Translations under genes and position numbers: made by a program | NCBI RefSeq assembly: GCF_017901135.1 | Contig: NZ_CP072801.1 | Span: 248,001 to 312,000, forward strand | Reading direction: 5' to 3' | Source: Thiothrix litoralis | GTDB taxonomy: Bacteria > Pseudomonadota > Gammaproteobacteria > Thiotrichales > Thiotrichaceae | DNA: 64,000 nucleotides | The notes under the pieces: model-generated | Seen by the model: the letters and a program-made list of their open reading frames with translations, nothing else | The model's database searches: none | Told to the model about the DNA's origin: nothing | Shown: positions 1-8,789 of the stretch, piece after piece | How the letters are laid out: each line of letters begins with the position of its first letter | Numbering within the stretch: position 1 is the first letter of the stretch

Positions 1-1283
1 TGCCTGCAATTCGAGTGCACCGGCCAATTGCCCGTTGACTGCCACGAAAATCAGTGAGTTGCCGCTGGTTTGGCAATTCACCTTGACCTCTTCCAGCGTG
101 GCGGGGATTTCAACGCCGACTTGTTGCATGAAACGCTGGCTGCCGACCTGAAGCGTATTGCCCTGATGGTTGACTTGTACGCCGAAGCCGACGGTGTAGG
201 CGGCGTCATCAGGAGGTGTCATTTCCAGCCCGTGCCATTCGGCGGCGGCAAGAATAGCGTTGGCGACTGGGTGGGTTTGGCGGTGTTCAGCCAGTGCCGC
301 AAATGTCAGTACCTCAGCTTCCGGCCAGTCCGCGCAGCAATGGATGCTGCTAACTTCAGGCTGTTCCAGCGTGAGTGTGCCGGTCTTGTCGAAGACGACG
401 GTATCGACGCTGTGCAGTTTTTCTAGCGAACGTCCGTCCTTGATCAGAATGCCGTGGTGGGAAGCTAGGTTCAGGTGGCTGAGCATACTCAAAGGCCCGG
501 AGAAAAACAGGGTGGAACCGAAACCGCTGTTCATGATGGCGGCGGCTCCCGCAGGGCCAATCGTTACCATCGCCAGACCACTAGCAGCCAAGACAGGGAG
601 TGTCAACTTGTCGGCCAGTTGTTCGCTGCGAGCTTCGTGTTCGAGCCGTTGAGCGGTCATGTTGCACAAGATATTGCCGATTTGTGCTGCCGCCGTATCA
701 TTTCCGGTCTGTTCGACCTGCACGTAAATTTTACCTGTCAGCACCAGCGTGTTGGCGAACACGGTGTCGTCCAAGGTTTTTTCAACCGGCTGGGCTTCCC
801 CTGTCAGCACATGCTGGTCAATGGTTGCTGCACCTTCAGTAATATGCCCATCGACCGGGATGGTTTGCCCGGCAGACAGGATAATGATGTCGCCGACCTG
901 CACTTCGGCAAAGCTGACTTCCGTTTCCATTCCAGCCACTTGTATCCACACCGTAGTGGGCGGCTGCAAGGCAAATGTGTTCATCATTGCAGCCTGAGAA
1001 TAGGCTTCGGTGCGGGCAGCGAGCTTGAAGGCGGAAAAGACTACGACCACTATCAGGCTGCTGACCACGTAATACCCAGCAGCCAAGCTGCTAAAGATTG
1101 ACAGGGTTGCTACCAAACGGTATTTGAATCGCCGTTCTTCAAGCAAAATACGGAAGTTACGGCGAAACAATGGCCACATGAGTGCAAGCAAACTGGCAGC
1201 ACTTACCCAAGACAGGGGGGGGTAAACCACTGCCCCTAACAGGGCAAGTTTGACAGTGAGCAGTGCTCTGCCGATGCGTCGGT
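1..1283 (-). pseudogene. Heavy-metal P1B-type ATPase, 5' end removed by an insertion sequence and 3' end outside the window
   Basis: The minus-strand frame stays open from the window edge to the IS605 end at about 1284. It encodes a membrane ion pump. Visible in order are a hydrophobic N-terminal part with basic loops (1280-1000), the actuator region with LTGEAQPVEK (about 795-825), two membrane segments, and the phosphorylation motif DKTGTLT (370-390) with the catalytic Asp. The start of the ATP-binding domain follows and runs off the edge. The usual CPC of the metal-site helix is replaced by SGP (493-501), just before GILIKDGRSLE, so substrate cannot be assigned. The frame runs without a start codon into the left end of IS copy A, and sequence beyond that IS does not continue it in frame. 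The 5' end, normally carrying metal-binding domains, is therefore lost or displaced, and I regard the gene as inactivated. Confidence 0.85.
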
Positions 1284-1435
1284 TGATCAGGTTGCGTGGC
1301 AAACCCCGTCCTTCAGGTCGGGGAGGATAGCGCGGGTGGCGAAGCCGCCCTATGTTCGGTAGTTTTGTCGGATAATCCGCGCAGTTTAACGCAGAATACC
1401 CACTCAAGCCGCTCTTGTTTAGCTACACTCCGAAG

Positions 1436-2625
1436 ATGCAACGACACCAAGCCTTCAAATACGAACTCATGCCCAATGGTGAAACACAGCGTCAACTGCG
1501 CCGTTTTGCTGGGTCATGCCGCTTCGTTTACAACAAGGCATTAGCGTTGCAGCAAGCCAATCATGAAGCGGGTGAAAATTCATCGGTTACGTCGCAATGG
1601 CCAAGCATCTGACAGCATGGCGTAACGGCACAGAAACCCCTTGGCTGAAAGATGCCCCCGTTCATCCCCTGCAACACGCACTCAAAGACCTCGACAAGGC
1701 TTACCAAAACTTTTTCGCCAAACGTGCCGACTTCCCCCGCTTCAAACGCAAAGGCAGTGGTGATAGCTTCCGTTACCCCGACCCCAAACAAATCAAGCTC
1801 GACCCAGGCAGTAGCCGAATTTTTCTGCCGAAACTGGGCTGGATACGCTACCTCAACAGCCGCGATGTCACGGTTTCCAGCAAGGGCAGCCAATGGTTTG
1901 TCAGCATCCAAACTCAGCGGGAAGTGGAAAAAATCGCCTCTCAAGCCACGACAGCCATCGGCATCGACCTGGGTATAGCCCGTTTTGCCACGTTCTCCGA
2001 CGGTACGTACCTCGAACCGCGCAACAGCTTCAAAACTAAAGCCGCCAAACTCGCCAAATACCAACGGCGCATGGCGCACAAACAAAAGTTCAGCAACAAC
2101 TGGAAAAAAGCCCAAGTTAAAGTTCAAAAAATTCACCCGCAAATCGCCAACGCCCGCCGCGATTTCCTGCACAAGGCGACGACCACGCTCAGCCAAAACC
2201 ACGCGTTCGTGTTCATCGAAGATTTGCAGGTACGAAATATGTCGAAGTCAGCGGCAGGCACGGCAGAAAACCCCGGCAAGAACGTTGTCCAGAAATCTGG
2301 CTTAAACAAAGCCATTCTCGACCAAGGCTGGGGTGAATTTCGACGGCAACTCGACTACAAGATGGTATGGAAAGGCGGCATGTTGTTCACTGTGCCACCG
2401 CATTACACCAGTCAGGAATGCCCCGAATGTCACCATGTAGCGGCGGACAATCGTCAGACGCAAGCGCGGTTTGTGTGTGTGCAATGTCACTATGAAAATC
2501 ACGCCGATCATGTCGGCGCGATCAATGTTTTAGAGCGGGGATACCGCTTGTTAGCCTGTGGAGATGCGGCCTTAAGCCGCTCTGTGAAGCAGGAACCCGC
2601 CGAAGTCAGTCAGCTATCTAGCTGA
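1436..2625 (+). pseudogene. tnpB: tnpB (RNA-guided nuclease, IS605 family), frameshifted
   Basis: TnpB proteins are RuvC-type, omega-RNA-guided nucleases of IS605 elements. The start ATG at 1436 matches copy B (MQRHQAFKYEL). At about 1575 one G is missing compared with copy B (GAAAATTC against GAAAAGTTC), which shifts the frame. The rest continues in another frame from 1597 to 2625. The RuvC residues are still present: Asp in GIDLGIARFAT, Glu in FIEDLQVRNM and Asp in HADHVGAIN. A CPEC...CVQC zinc ribbon is also present. Only a 342-residue C-terminal fragment could be made, without the N-terminal nucleic-acid-binding part, so the gene is probably inactive although its right end looks intact. 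Confidence 0.88.
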
Positions 2626-2668
2626 ATGCAGTAGGAATCCCCTTCCTTTAGGGAGGGGAGGATGTCAA
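2490..2668 (+). ncRNA. Putative omega RNA (reRNA) scaffold of IS copy A
   Basis: In studied IS605 elements the guide RNA of TnpB overlaps the 3' end of tnpB and the right end, and its guide is the flank just outside the element. Here the tnpB 3' end, the hairpin at 2638-2661 and the GTCAA terminus are intact, so the guide would begin at 2669. This is placed by homology of layout only. The 5' limit is a guess and no transcript is seen. Confidence 0.35.
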
Positions 2669-2752
2669 TGAGGTGAAAAGGGTGGTAATGACACGATGTC
2701 TACTTTTCAGACTAGTCATCGAATATTCAACTGTCAATGCTGTTCATCTGCG

Positions 2753-2772
2753 CTTAACATTTCTTAACATTT
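2753..2772 (+). promoter_or_regulatory. Tandem CTTAACATTT repeat upstream of the Rieske dioxygenase
   Basis: Two exact, adjacent copies of the 10-mer CTTAACATTT lie about 80 bp before the dioxygenase start. The spacing is one DNA turn, which suits a regulator bound as a repeated unit. The whole 2669-2853 gap is AT-rich and holds no gene I can support. A role as operator is inference. Confidence 0.3.
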
Positions 2773-2853
2773 AGATGGTACTCTGTTGAATAGTTGTTCT
2801 GTTAGTATCTTACTCTTAGATAATCTAAGTAAAGTGCAGGAGCAGAGACGTGT

Positions 2854-4158
2854 ATGTCAGACACGATTGAAACCTTGGCTGGTCTGGTTGACGATAACCC
2901 CCTTGACGGTCTTTTCAGGGTAAAAGCCAGTGCTTTTACCGATCAAGCGGTATTAGCCTTGGAGCAGGAGCGGATTTTCAAACGCACGTGGCTCTATGCT
3001 GCGCATGAGTCGGAAGTGGAAAAGCCCAATGCTTTTGTGTCCCGGCGGGTGGGAGGCATGTCTCTGCTGATTACCCGTGGCGAAGATGGCAATATTCATG
3101 CATTGATCAATGCCTGTTCACACCGTGGTGCATTGGTGTGTCGGAATGATGCCGGTTGTACCCGTACCTTTAAGTGTTCCTACCACGGCTGGTCATTTGA
3201 CACGCAAGGTCACTTGATTGGTGTTCCCGGTGAGGATGCCTACGACGGTAGCCGTTTTGAGCGTAAAACGATGGGGTTGAAACGGGTTGCTCAGGTTGCC
3301 AGTTACCGGGGGGTTATCTTCATCAACGCCACTGCTGATGCTGAACCGTTGGTAGATTTCTTGGCTGGGGCGAGTGAGATGCTGGATTTGGTGGCTGATC
3401 AAGCACCTCAAGGGCTGGAGATTTTACCCGGTAGCCACCGCTATATTATCCGCGCCAACTGGAAACTGGTGGCAGAGAATGCCATCGACTCTTACCACTT
3501 CCGTATTTTGCATCGGCGTTACCTCAGCTTTATGCGCAGTAAAGGCGCGGAAGTGGGTGCTCATGCGGGGGGCTTCACGCCCAGAGGCTGGTCATTTGGC
3601 AATGGTCACGGAGGCGATGAACATCAGAATCTAGCAGCTTTGGGGCGTTTCCCCGGTCGTTGGGGACCATTGTTCCCGGAATCTCTGAAACCTGCCATTG
3701 AAGCCAATCGGGTAGAACTGGAACAACTATACGGTGCTGAACGTGCTTATCGCATCAGTCAGGTCAACCGTAGTATGCGTTTGTTCCCCAACTTCTATAT
3801 TCTGGATAACAGCAATACGGGTATCCGTACTTTTCATCCGATTTCGGTTGATCAAGTGGAGGTGAATGAATGGATGTTAGCCGCGAAAGGGGAAAGTGCG
3901 GAACTGCGCGAAGAACGCTTGCGTACTCACTCCGGTTTGCCGGGGCCTGCGGGTTTCGTCAGCCCGGATGACGTTGATACGCTGGAATCCTGTCAGCGCG
4001 GTTTGAGCCATCAGGCATTTGACTGGATTGATTGCTCACGCGGTATGATGCGGGCAGAACCGTTACCTACTGATGAGCTGCAATTACGCGGATTTTACCG
4101 TCATTGGCATCCGCTGCTGACCGAAGGGCAAGTACATTATCCAGCAGACGCGACTTGA
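2854..4158 (+). CDS. Aromatic-ring-hydroxylating dioxygenase, large (alpha) Rieske subunit
   Basis: This is the catalytic subunit of a Rieske non-heme iron oxygenase, which adds O2 across an aromatic ring to give a cis-dihydrodiol. The N-terminal Rieske [2Fe-2S] site is complete: Cys88-x-His90 and Cys108-x2-His111. The mononuclear iron site is present as ENAIDSYHFRILH, with bridging Asp212 and ligands His215 and His220. The length of 434 residues is typical. The start is preceded by AGGAGCAGAG. The beta subunit follows 10 bp downstream. No ferredoxin or reductase gene is adjacent, so the electron donor must be encoded elsewhere. The overall pattern recalls benzoate- or anthranilate-type enzymes, but the substrate cannot be read from sequence. 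Confidence 0.93.
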   Translation: MSDTIETLAGLVDDNPLDGLFRVKASAFTDQAVLALEQERIFKRTWLYAAHESEVEKPNAFVSRRVGGMSLLITRGEDGNIHALINACSHRGALVCRNDAGCTRTFKCSYHGWSFDTQGHLIGVPGEDAYDGSRFERKTMGLKRVAQVASYRGVIFINATADAEPLVDFLAGASEMLDLVADQAPQGLEILPGSHRYIIRANWKLVAENAIDSYHFRILHRRYLSFMRSKGAEVGAHAGGFTPRGWSFGNGHGGDEHQNLAALGRFPGRWGPLFPESLKPAIEANRVELEQLYGAERAYRISQVNRSMRLFPNFYILDNSNTGIRTFHPISVDQVEVNEWMLAAKGESAELREERLRTHSGLPGPAGFVSPDDVDTLESCQRGLSHQAFDWIDCSRGMMRAEPLPTDELQLRGFYRHWHPLLTEGQVHYPADAT

Positions 4159-4168
4159 GGGGGAGACA

Positions 4169-4666
4169 ATGGATAAGCAAACAGCAATAGCATTGACTCG
4201 TGCTGAAGTAGAAGATTTTCTCTATCAGGAAGCCGCTTTACTGGATAACTGGCAGTTATCAGAATGGCTGAATCTGCTGACTGATGACATCGAATACCAT
4301 ATTCCTACCACTGACAAACCTAACAGCGATGGTGCAACTAGCTTGTCGCTGGTGTATGACAACCGCGAGCGCGTCGTGTCACGGGTGCAGCAATATCTGG
4401 ATGGGCAAGTGGCTGCTGAAAACCCGCGTTCACGGGTACGGCGCATGATCAGCAATGTGCGAATTCTGGAGCAGAATGCTACTGGTGCCGAGGTTACTGC
4501 CAATTTCGTCTGCTACCGTTTTGCCTTGGAGCGGATGGATACGTTTGTGGGGCGTTTGGAATACAGTCTGGTACGTGATGCGGCGGTCATAAAAATCCGT
4601 AAGCGGCGCTTAGTGTTGGATTTGGAGTCGTTACGACCTCATGGTATGGTCAGCATCATTCTCTAG
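4169..4666 (+). CDS. Aromatic-ring-hydroxylating dioxygenase, small (beta) subunit
   Basis: This 165-residue protein has the size and sequence style of the beta subunits of Rieske dioxygenases (NTF2/SnoaL-like cone fold), which build the alpha3beta3 hexamer and have no cofactor. Typical pieces are the N-terminal VEDFLYQEAALLDNWQLSEW helix, the DDIEYHIPTTD strand and RTRRRMISN-like basic stretch (RSRVRRMISNVRIL). It lies 10 bp after the alpha subunit with a strong GGGGGAG ribosome-binding site, so the two are co-translated. The role is structural, with some influence on substrate range in characterised relatives. Confidence 0.9.
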   Translation: MDKQTAIALTRAEVEDFLYQEAALLDNWQLSEWLNLLTDDIEYHIPTTDKPNSDGATSLSLVYDNRERVVSRVQQYLDGQVAAENPRSRVRRMISNVRILEQNATGAEVTANFVCYRFALERMDTFVGRLEYSLVRDAAVIKIRKRRLVLDLESLRPHGMVSIIL

Positions 4667-4702
4667 CGTGGCGTTTATTAATTGAGCTATGAAGGAGTCT
4701 CA

Positions 4703-5575
4703 ATGTCTGAGGATAGTGTCAAAACAAGTGCTGAAGCCAGCACAAACCATACTGTTCAGTCCAGTAAGGCCGCGTTGTCACGGCAAATCAAGGAGCAGGC
4801 ACAACGCATTGATGAACTCACTGCCCTGATCCAGCAAAAGGAGCAGGAGTTGATCGGTTTGAGCGGTCAGGCACATCTGATGGATGAGCTGACGCATAAA
4901 CTCCAGAAAACTGAAACCGCCATGCAGCTTGCCAATGCGCAAGTGCAAGCAAAATCCCACCTGATTGATGAGCTAACGGGTACGCTCAAGGAAAAGGAGC
5001 AGCAAATAATGACAGCCGCCGAACATGCCCAATTAATTGACGACTTGACCGCCAAGCTTCAGGAAGTGGAAATCAAGTTGGTAGCGGCTTCACTGCAAGG
5101 TAAACATTCGAACGCTCAGAATACCGTCAAAACGCATATGGTTTCGGGCATGGCACTGGGTTTGTTGCCAGCCCCCTTGTTTGACATTATGGCGTTGAGT
5201 GCTGTGCAACTTAACCTGCTGCGTAGCCTCTGTAATCATTATTCGGTGGATTTTGATGAGCAACTGGGTAAAGGCATTGTATCGTCCCTAATCAGTGGCT
5301 CTTTGCCTGTTCTGACGGTGTTGGGGTTAAGCAGTTTCGCCAAACTTATTCCGGGCATTGGTACCGTGGGCGGCGGTCTCAGTATGACGGCACTGGCAGG
5401 CGCAGCTATCTATGCTGCGGGGCAGGTGTTTATCCGCCATTTTGAAGCAGGTGGTACGTTACAGGATTTTGACAGCAAACATTGGCAGGCATTCTTCAAG
5501 CAACAATTGGAAGAAGGCAAAGCCTTTGTCAGGAACAAGCTGGATACAGCGGGGACGACCAAAATTGGGGCGTAA
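4703..5575 (+). CDS. Coiled-coil protein with C-terminal DUF697 membrane domain
   Basis: The start ATG at 4703 is chosen because AAGGAGT lies 7 nt before it; an earlier TTG (4682) would place that site inside the gene. The 290-residue product begins with a hydrophilic segment. It then has a long coiled coil made of four related blocks, each opening with (I/M)D(E/D)LT followed by heptad-like K/E/Q-rich sequence. The C-terminal half (about 150-275) is a DUF697/YcjF-like domain, with hydrophobic helices around LGLLPAPLFDIMALSAVQL and a glycine-rich GIGTVGGGLSMTALAGAAIY segment. Function is unknown. DUF697 proteins are often membrane-associated and linked to GTPase-like partners, but none is nearby. 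Confidence 0.8.
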   Translation: MSEDSVKTSAEASTNHTVQSSKAALSRQIKEQAQRIDELTALIQQKEQELIGLSGQAHLMDELTHKLQKTETAMQLANAQVQAKSHLIDELTGTLKEKEQQIMTAAEHAQLIDDLTAKLQEVEIKLVAASLQGKHSNAQNTVKTHMVSGMALGLLPAPLFDIMALSAVQLNLLRSLCNHYSVDFDEQLGKGIVSSLISGSLPVLTVLGLSSFAKLIPGIGTVGGGLSMTALAGAAIYAAGQVFIRHFEAGGTLQDFDSKHWQAFFKQQLEEGKAFVRNKLDTAGTTKIGA

Positions 5576-5638
5576 ATAGACCATCCGTTCTGCTCCTACC
5601 GCTAACGAAACCGTTGTTATGAACATGGGGTAATCATT

Positions 5639-6229
5639 GTGCATGAATTGACCGACCCAGCGCCGAAACTAGAACCTTTTTTTATCGAATACAGTAGCAT
5701 TTATCTGCATGGCGACATTTTGCCTAAGGATGCGGACGTACCACCAGAAGTGCTTTGCCTGCATGGCGGCGGGGCAGAAGGGCGCAGCAGTTTTTTGCTA
5801 TTGCGGCATGTTTTACTGCAAAAGTATTTAATCTCTTCGTGTGCGTTTGATTTTCTTGGTTATGGCGGCACCAGTGGGGCATCCGGCTTGGTTGAACAGT
5901 ACCAGCAGGAACACTTGAATCAGACAACCGATATTGTTGATGCTTGTTTTGATTCCCAACCGTTCAGTATTGTAGCTTCAGACATTAGTGCAGGGGTTGC
6001 TTTGCAATTGGCGGAATCCTTTCCAGTACGCCAGTTGGTCTTGTTGAATCCACCAAACGATCAGGATGTCACAGGGGATACCCCCTGTCAGAGCGTGGCG
6101 ATGCCGATTGAAGCTGCACAAACATTGGCTTACATGAACAGTCATCCGGCTGTATTATTGAAGATTGCCCAGCTTGTCAAAGATACTTTGCATGGCAATA
6201 GTCGTTATGTGAGATGCAATTATCCATAA
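5639..6229 (+). CDS. Short alpha/beta-hydrolase-like protein, probably C-terminally truncated
   Basis: The GTG start at 5639 has only a weak upstream site. The 196 residues show the N-terminal half of an alpha/beta hydrolase: an oxyanion-hole turn LCLHGGGAEGRS and a nucleophile elbow DISAG, with Asp in place of the first Gly of GxSxG. A canonical hydrolase of this type is 250-290 residues with the catalytic His near the end, and no His-containing C-terminal motif is present here. The frame ends just where a degenerate minus-strand relic begins, so a truncated gene is likely. Clustering with the dioxygenase suggests a possible ring-cleavage hydrolase origin, but this is speculative. Confidence 0.6.
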   Translation: MHELTDPAPKLEPFFIEYSSIYLHGDILPKDADVPPEVLCLHGGGAEGRSSFLLLRHVLLQKYLISSCAFDFLGYGGTSGASGLVEQYQQEHLNQTTDIVDACFDSQPFSIVASDISAGVALQLAESFPVRQLVLLNPPNDQDVTGDTPCQSVAMPIEAAQTLAYMNSHPAVLLKIAQLVKDTLHGNSRYVRCNYP

Positions 6230-6660
6230 TTGTGCTCAGCTCGAGTCAGGGCGAGGATATAAGCGGCTTTAGCTAACCTATCCGTTGCCGCCAGTGTCAG
6301 CGGCGTCAGGGCAATTTTTGCAGCGGTATCGGCGACACCATCCGGCGCGATAATGGTCAGCTCAGACGGCTGGCGGAAAAAGGTTGTTTGCGGTACTCGC
6401 ACATTGCCTGCCAGATAGCGCAAGCCCTGAATGCTGGCACTGTAGGCCAAGGTATTGCCTTGTTGGCTGAAACCACGTTGGGTCAGGAATTGGCGCTCAT
6501 CCACCGTGAGTGTTCCCACATTGCCAAAAGTCGGTTTGAGTTTGGTACGCCCCGGCTATTGCAACACCGATTTCAGTGGCTCATTCAGCGGGAAGAAGAC
6601 GCAACATTCGCGCTGTCTGTCAGGTCAATACCACTGACTGTGATGATAATCACTGTGTAC
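6220..6660 (-). pseudogene. Degenerate minus-strand gene relic of unknown family
   Basis: The 510-bp gap between two plus-strand genes has protein-like sequence on the minus strand. It runs from VIITVSGIDLTDSANVASSS (about 6650-6605), changes frame near 6600, meets an in-frame TAG at about 6560, and stays open to 6220 with GTLTVDERQFLTQRGF and LTPLTLAATDRLAKAAYIL. At best a 99-residue ORF (6220-6519) could be made. I do not recognise the family. The combination of stop and frame change suggests a decayed gene rather than an active one. The overlap with the truncated hydrolase end at 6220-6229 fits a recombination scar. Confidence 0.35.
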
Positions 6661-6739
6661 CGGGCATACTGCTGTTAAAGTTTTTTCCAATGTTTCGATC
6701 AAGCTTTTGACCGTGCCCGTATCACTGGAAATACAATAA

Positions 6740-7777
6740 ATGCGCAATAGACAAATAAAGACCTCATTAATTCTCAGCTTCGTACTGGCCTGTTCGCTGG
6801 GCGAAACCGCCTCTGCCGAGTGGCATGAATCCACGGCCGAACCCAGCTTGGTGGTGCGTGCCAAGCCAGATGTGGGCGCTGCAAAATGGGGTAATGTGCC
6901 TGTCGGTGGCAAAGTGAATGTGCTTGAGCAGGTGGGCAATGAAGAGTCCATCGGTGGCAATACGGGACATTGGGTAAAAATTCAGTGGAAAGATAAAACC
7001 GCCTACGCCTTCGATGCCTTCTTAACCCCTGTTGCGTCGCACGATGCCGCTCCCCAAGCGCAGACACCAGAACAAGCTTCGTCTTTGGAGGACGTGCTCG
7101 ACATGGTGTATGAGGGTCACGATAAAAATAACTGCCTGCGTTATCATTCCGACACCCCGAAGTATTATTACTGCATGAAGGTTGATCGTGTCGATACGGT
7201 AAGAGCCAATGATGGGCTGCGCACCTATGTGTTACTCAGTGGCGAAATGACCAATGGTGACGGGGAGGGTGGTTCCCACGTCGATGGCGGGTTAGTGGGC
7301 GCATTAGTGCTTAAGGAAGGCAGCAAGGGTATGGAAATTATTGCCGGTGATCCTGCGATTTCCATGGGAGCCTTTGGTAGTGGCCCAACAAAATGGGATT
7401 TGGTGAAACTGGGGCCATCCAGCTACTGGGGTTGGAAAAATACGTGGGGCGATACTCACCAAGGTATTACCGGCACACGTTATTCTATTCTTGCGCCCTA
7501 CGGTAAGAAGATTAAGGAACTGGCGGGTTTCGTTCAAGACTATTCTGATGAAGGCAATTGTGATGAAGCCAGTGGCTGCAAAGTAACCAGTTACACCAGC
7601 CATTTGAAAATCGACTCCACCCAAATCGGCGACAAGGTTTTCCCGCTTAACATTACCGTGAGTGGTACTGAAAAGGGGAAAACGATTCCCGAAAAAACGT
7701 GGACATTCCCCTTTGATACCAAGACATGGTCGTATGTTGAACCCAAGGGGTGGACACTGGAAAACCTGGAGTTTTAG
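6740..7777 (+). CDS. Exported protein with bacterial SH3-like domain
   Basis: The 345-residue protein starts with a clear signal peptide (MRNRQIKTSLILSFVLACSLGETASA, cleaved around residue 26). A bacterial SH3-type domain follows at about residues 30-95, recognisable by LVVRAKPDVGAAKWGNVPVG, GHWVKIQW and the C-terminal YAFDAFLTP, as in many cell-wall or periplasmic binding modules. The remainder (about 115-345) is a larger domain rich in Gly and Trp, with six Cys, and I do not recognise it. It stands alone between a relic and the convergent cvfB gene, with which it ends head to head (stop at 7777, next gene ends at 7778). Its function is unknown. Confidence 0.75.
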   Translation: MRNRQIKTSLILSFVLACSLGETASAEWHESTAEPSLVVRAKPDVGAAKWGNVPVGGKVNVLEQVGNEESIGGNTGHWVKIQWKDKTAYAFDAFLTPVASHDAAPQAQTPEQASSLEDVLDMVYEGHDKNNCLRYHSDTPKYYYCMKVDRVDTVRANDGLRTYVLLSGEMTNGDGEGGSHVDGGLVGALVLKEGSKGMEIIAGDPAISMGAFGSGPTKWDLVKLGPSSYWGWKNTWGDTHQGITGTRYSILAPYGKKIKELAGFVQDYSDEGNCDEASGCKVTSYTSHLKIDSTQIGDKVFPLNITVSGTEKGKTIPEKTWTFPFDTKTWSYVEPKGWTLENLEF

Positions 7778-8611
7778 TCAGGAAACCAGCCGGATCATAT
7801 CCTTACCCATCACGATTTTCTGCTGCTTGTACAGCAAGCCGATGGCGCGTTTGAAATGTGCTTTACTCACCTGAAATTCGCGGTAAATGTCATCCGGTGA
7901 ACTCTTGTCGGTAAAGGTGGATGTGCCACCTTGCGCTTGCAGGTGATCAAGGATTTTCTGCGCCAGCGCATCCTGCACCACCGGGCTGGGCAATTGTAGC
8001 ATCAGGTCGATTTTCTGGTCGGGGCGGATGGCTTTGATGTAACCCTGTAGGCGTTGCCCGATGTGCAAGGGCTGGAACACTTCGTTAGCGTACACCAAGC
8101 CGAGGTGGGTGGCTTCGATAATGGCTTTGTAGCCCAGTTCCGTGCGTTCATAAATCATCATATCCACGGGCTGGCGCGGCTCAAAATGGCTATTGAATTC
8201 GTTGAGGAACAAGTCCAGCCGCGATGAGGCAACGATGGTTTCGGTGTGATCATCGACGTAAATGTACACCACATACGACTGGCCTTCCTTCATCTGCGTG
8301 GCCTGTTCCTTACGCGGAACCAGCAAATCCTTCGGCAAACCCCAATCCAGAAACGCACCGAAATGGCTGACAGCCACGACTTTCAGGCAGGCGATTTCGC
8401 CGACTTCTGCCCGTGGGGTTTCGGTGGTGGCAATCAGGCGGTCTTCCGAATCCAGATAGATGAACACGTTTAGCCAGCTTTCGGGTTGGCAGCCTTCCGG
8501 CACGTAACGCTTGGGCAGGAGGATTTCACCGTAATTCTCGCCATCCAGATACACCCCGAAGCTGGTGGCCTTGGTGACGCGCAGCAGGTTGAATTTGCCA
8601 ATTTTTAACAT
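7778..8611 (-). CDS. cvfB: CvfB-family S1-domain RNA-binding protein
   Basis: CvfB/YitL proteins bind RNA through tandem S1-like domains followed by a winged helix. The 277 residues show this order: S1-like segments at about 1-65 (FGVYLDGENYGEILLPKRYV) and 70-130 (SHFGAFLDWGLPKDLLVPRKEQ), a third at about 145-205, and a C-terminal winged helix (SPDDIYREFQVSKAHFKRAIG). The length is normal. The start at 8611 is 26 bp from the left end of IS copy B, which must have displaced the native promoter. Transcription may now begin in the IS, or the gene may be poorly expressed. Confidence 0.9.
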   Translation of the reverse strand: MLKIGKFNLLRVTKATSFGVYLDGENYGEILLPKRYVPEGCQPESWLNVFIYLDSEDRLIATTETPRAEVGEIACLKVVAVSHFGAFLDWGLPKDLLVPRKEQATQMKEGQSYVVYIYVDDHTETIVASSRLDLFLNEFNSHFEPRQPVDMMIYERTELGYKAIIEATHLGLVYANEVFQPLHIGQRLQGYIKAIRPDQKIDLMLQLPSPVVQDALAQKILDHLQAQGGTSTFTDKSSPDDIYREFQVSKAHFKRAIGLLYKQQKIVMGKDMIRLVS

Positions 8612-8789
8612 GAGGGGGTTCCTTTAATTGCTGTTCTTGATCAGGTTGCGCGGCAAACCCCGTCCTTCAGGTCGGGGAGGATAGCGCGGGTGGCGAAGCC
8701 GCCCTATGTTCGGTAGTTTTGTCGGATAATCCGCGCAGTTTAACGCAGAATACCCACTCAAGCCGCTCTTTTTTAGCTACACTCCGAAG

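Larger units (their letters stand above)
1284..2668 (+). mobile_element. IS200/IS605-family element, copy A (tnpB only, IS1341-like)
   Basis: The left end has a hairpin, CCCCGTCCTTCAGG-T-CGGGG, followed by a second GC-rich hairpin. The right end carries GGAATCCCCTTCC/GGGAGGGGAGG and finishes at GTCAA. The first 75 nt match copies B and C almost exactly, and so do the last 45 nt of copy B. There is no target duplication, as expected for single-strand Y1 transposition. It carries only a tnpB-type gene, so it must be moved by a TnpA supplied in trans. It sits in the 5' part of the P-type ATPase gene. Boundaries are set by comparing copies and may be off by a few bases at the left end. Confidence 0.85.

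Noticed and set aside
70-1101. Plus-strand genes at the window start
   Set aside because: The minus strand in this stretch encodes an evident P-type ATPase with DKTGT; the plus-strand frames are its shadows.
2669-2760. The missing 5' end of the P-type ATPase on the far side of copy A
   Set aside because: The minus strand has an ATG-started frame here (MTSLKSRHRV...), but joining the flanks puts it out of frame with the ATPase, and the in-frame alternative meets a stop.
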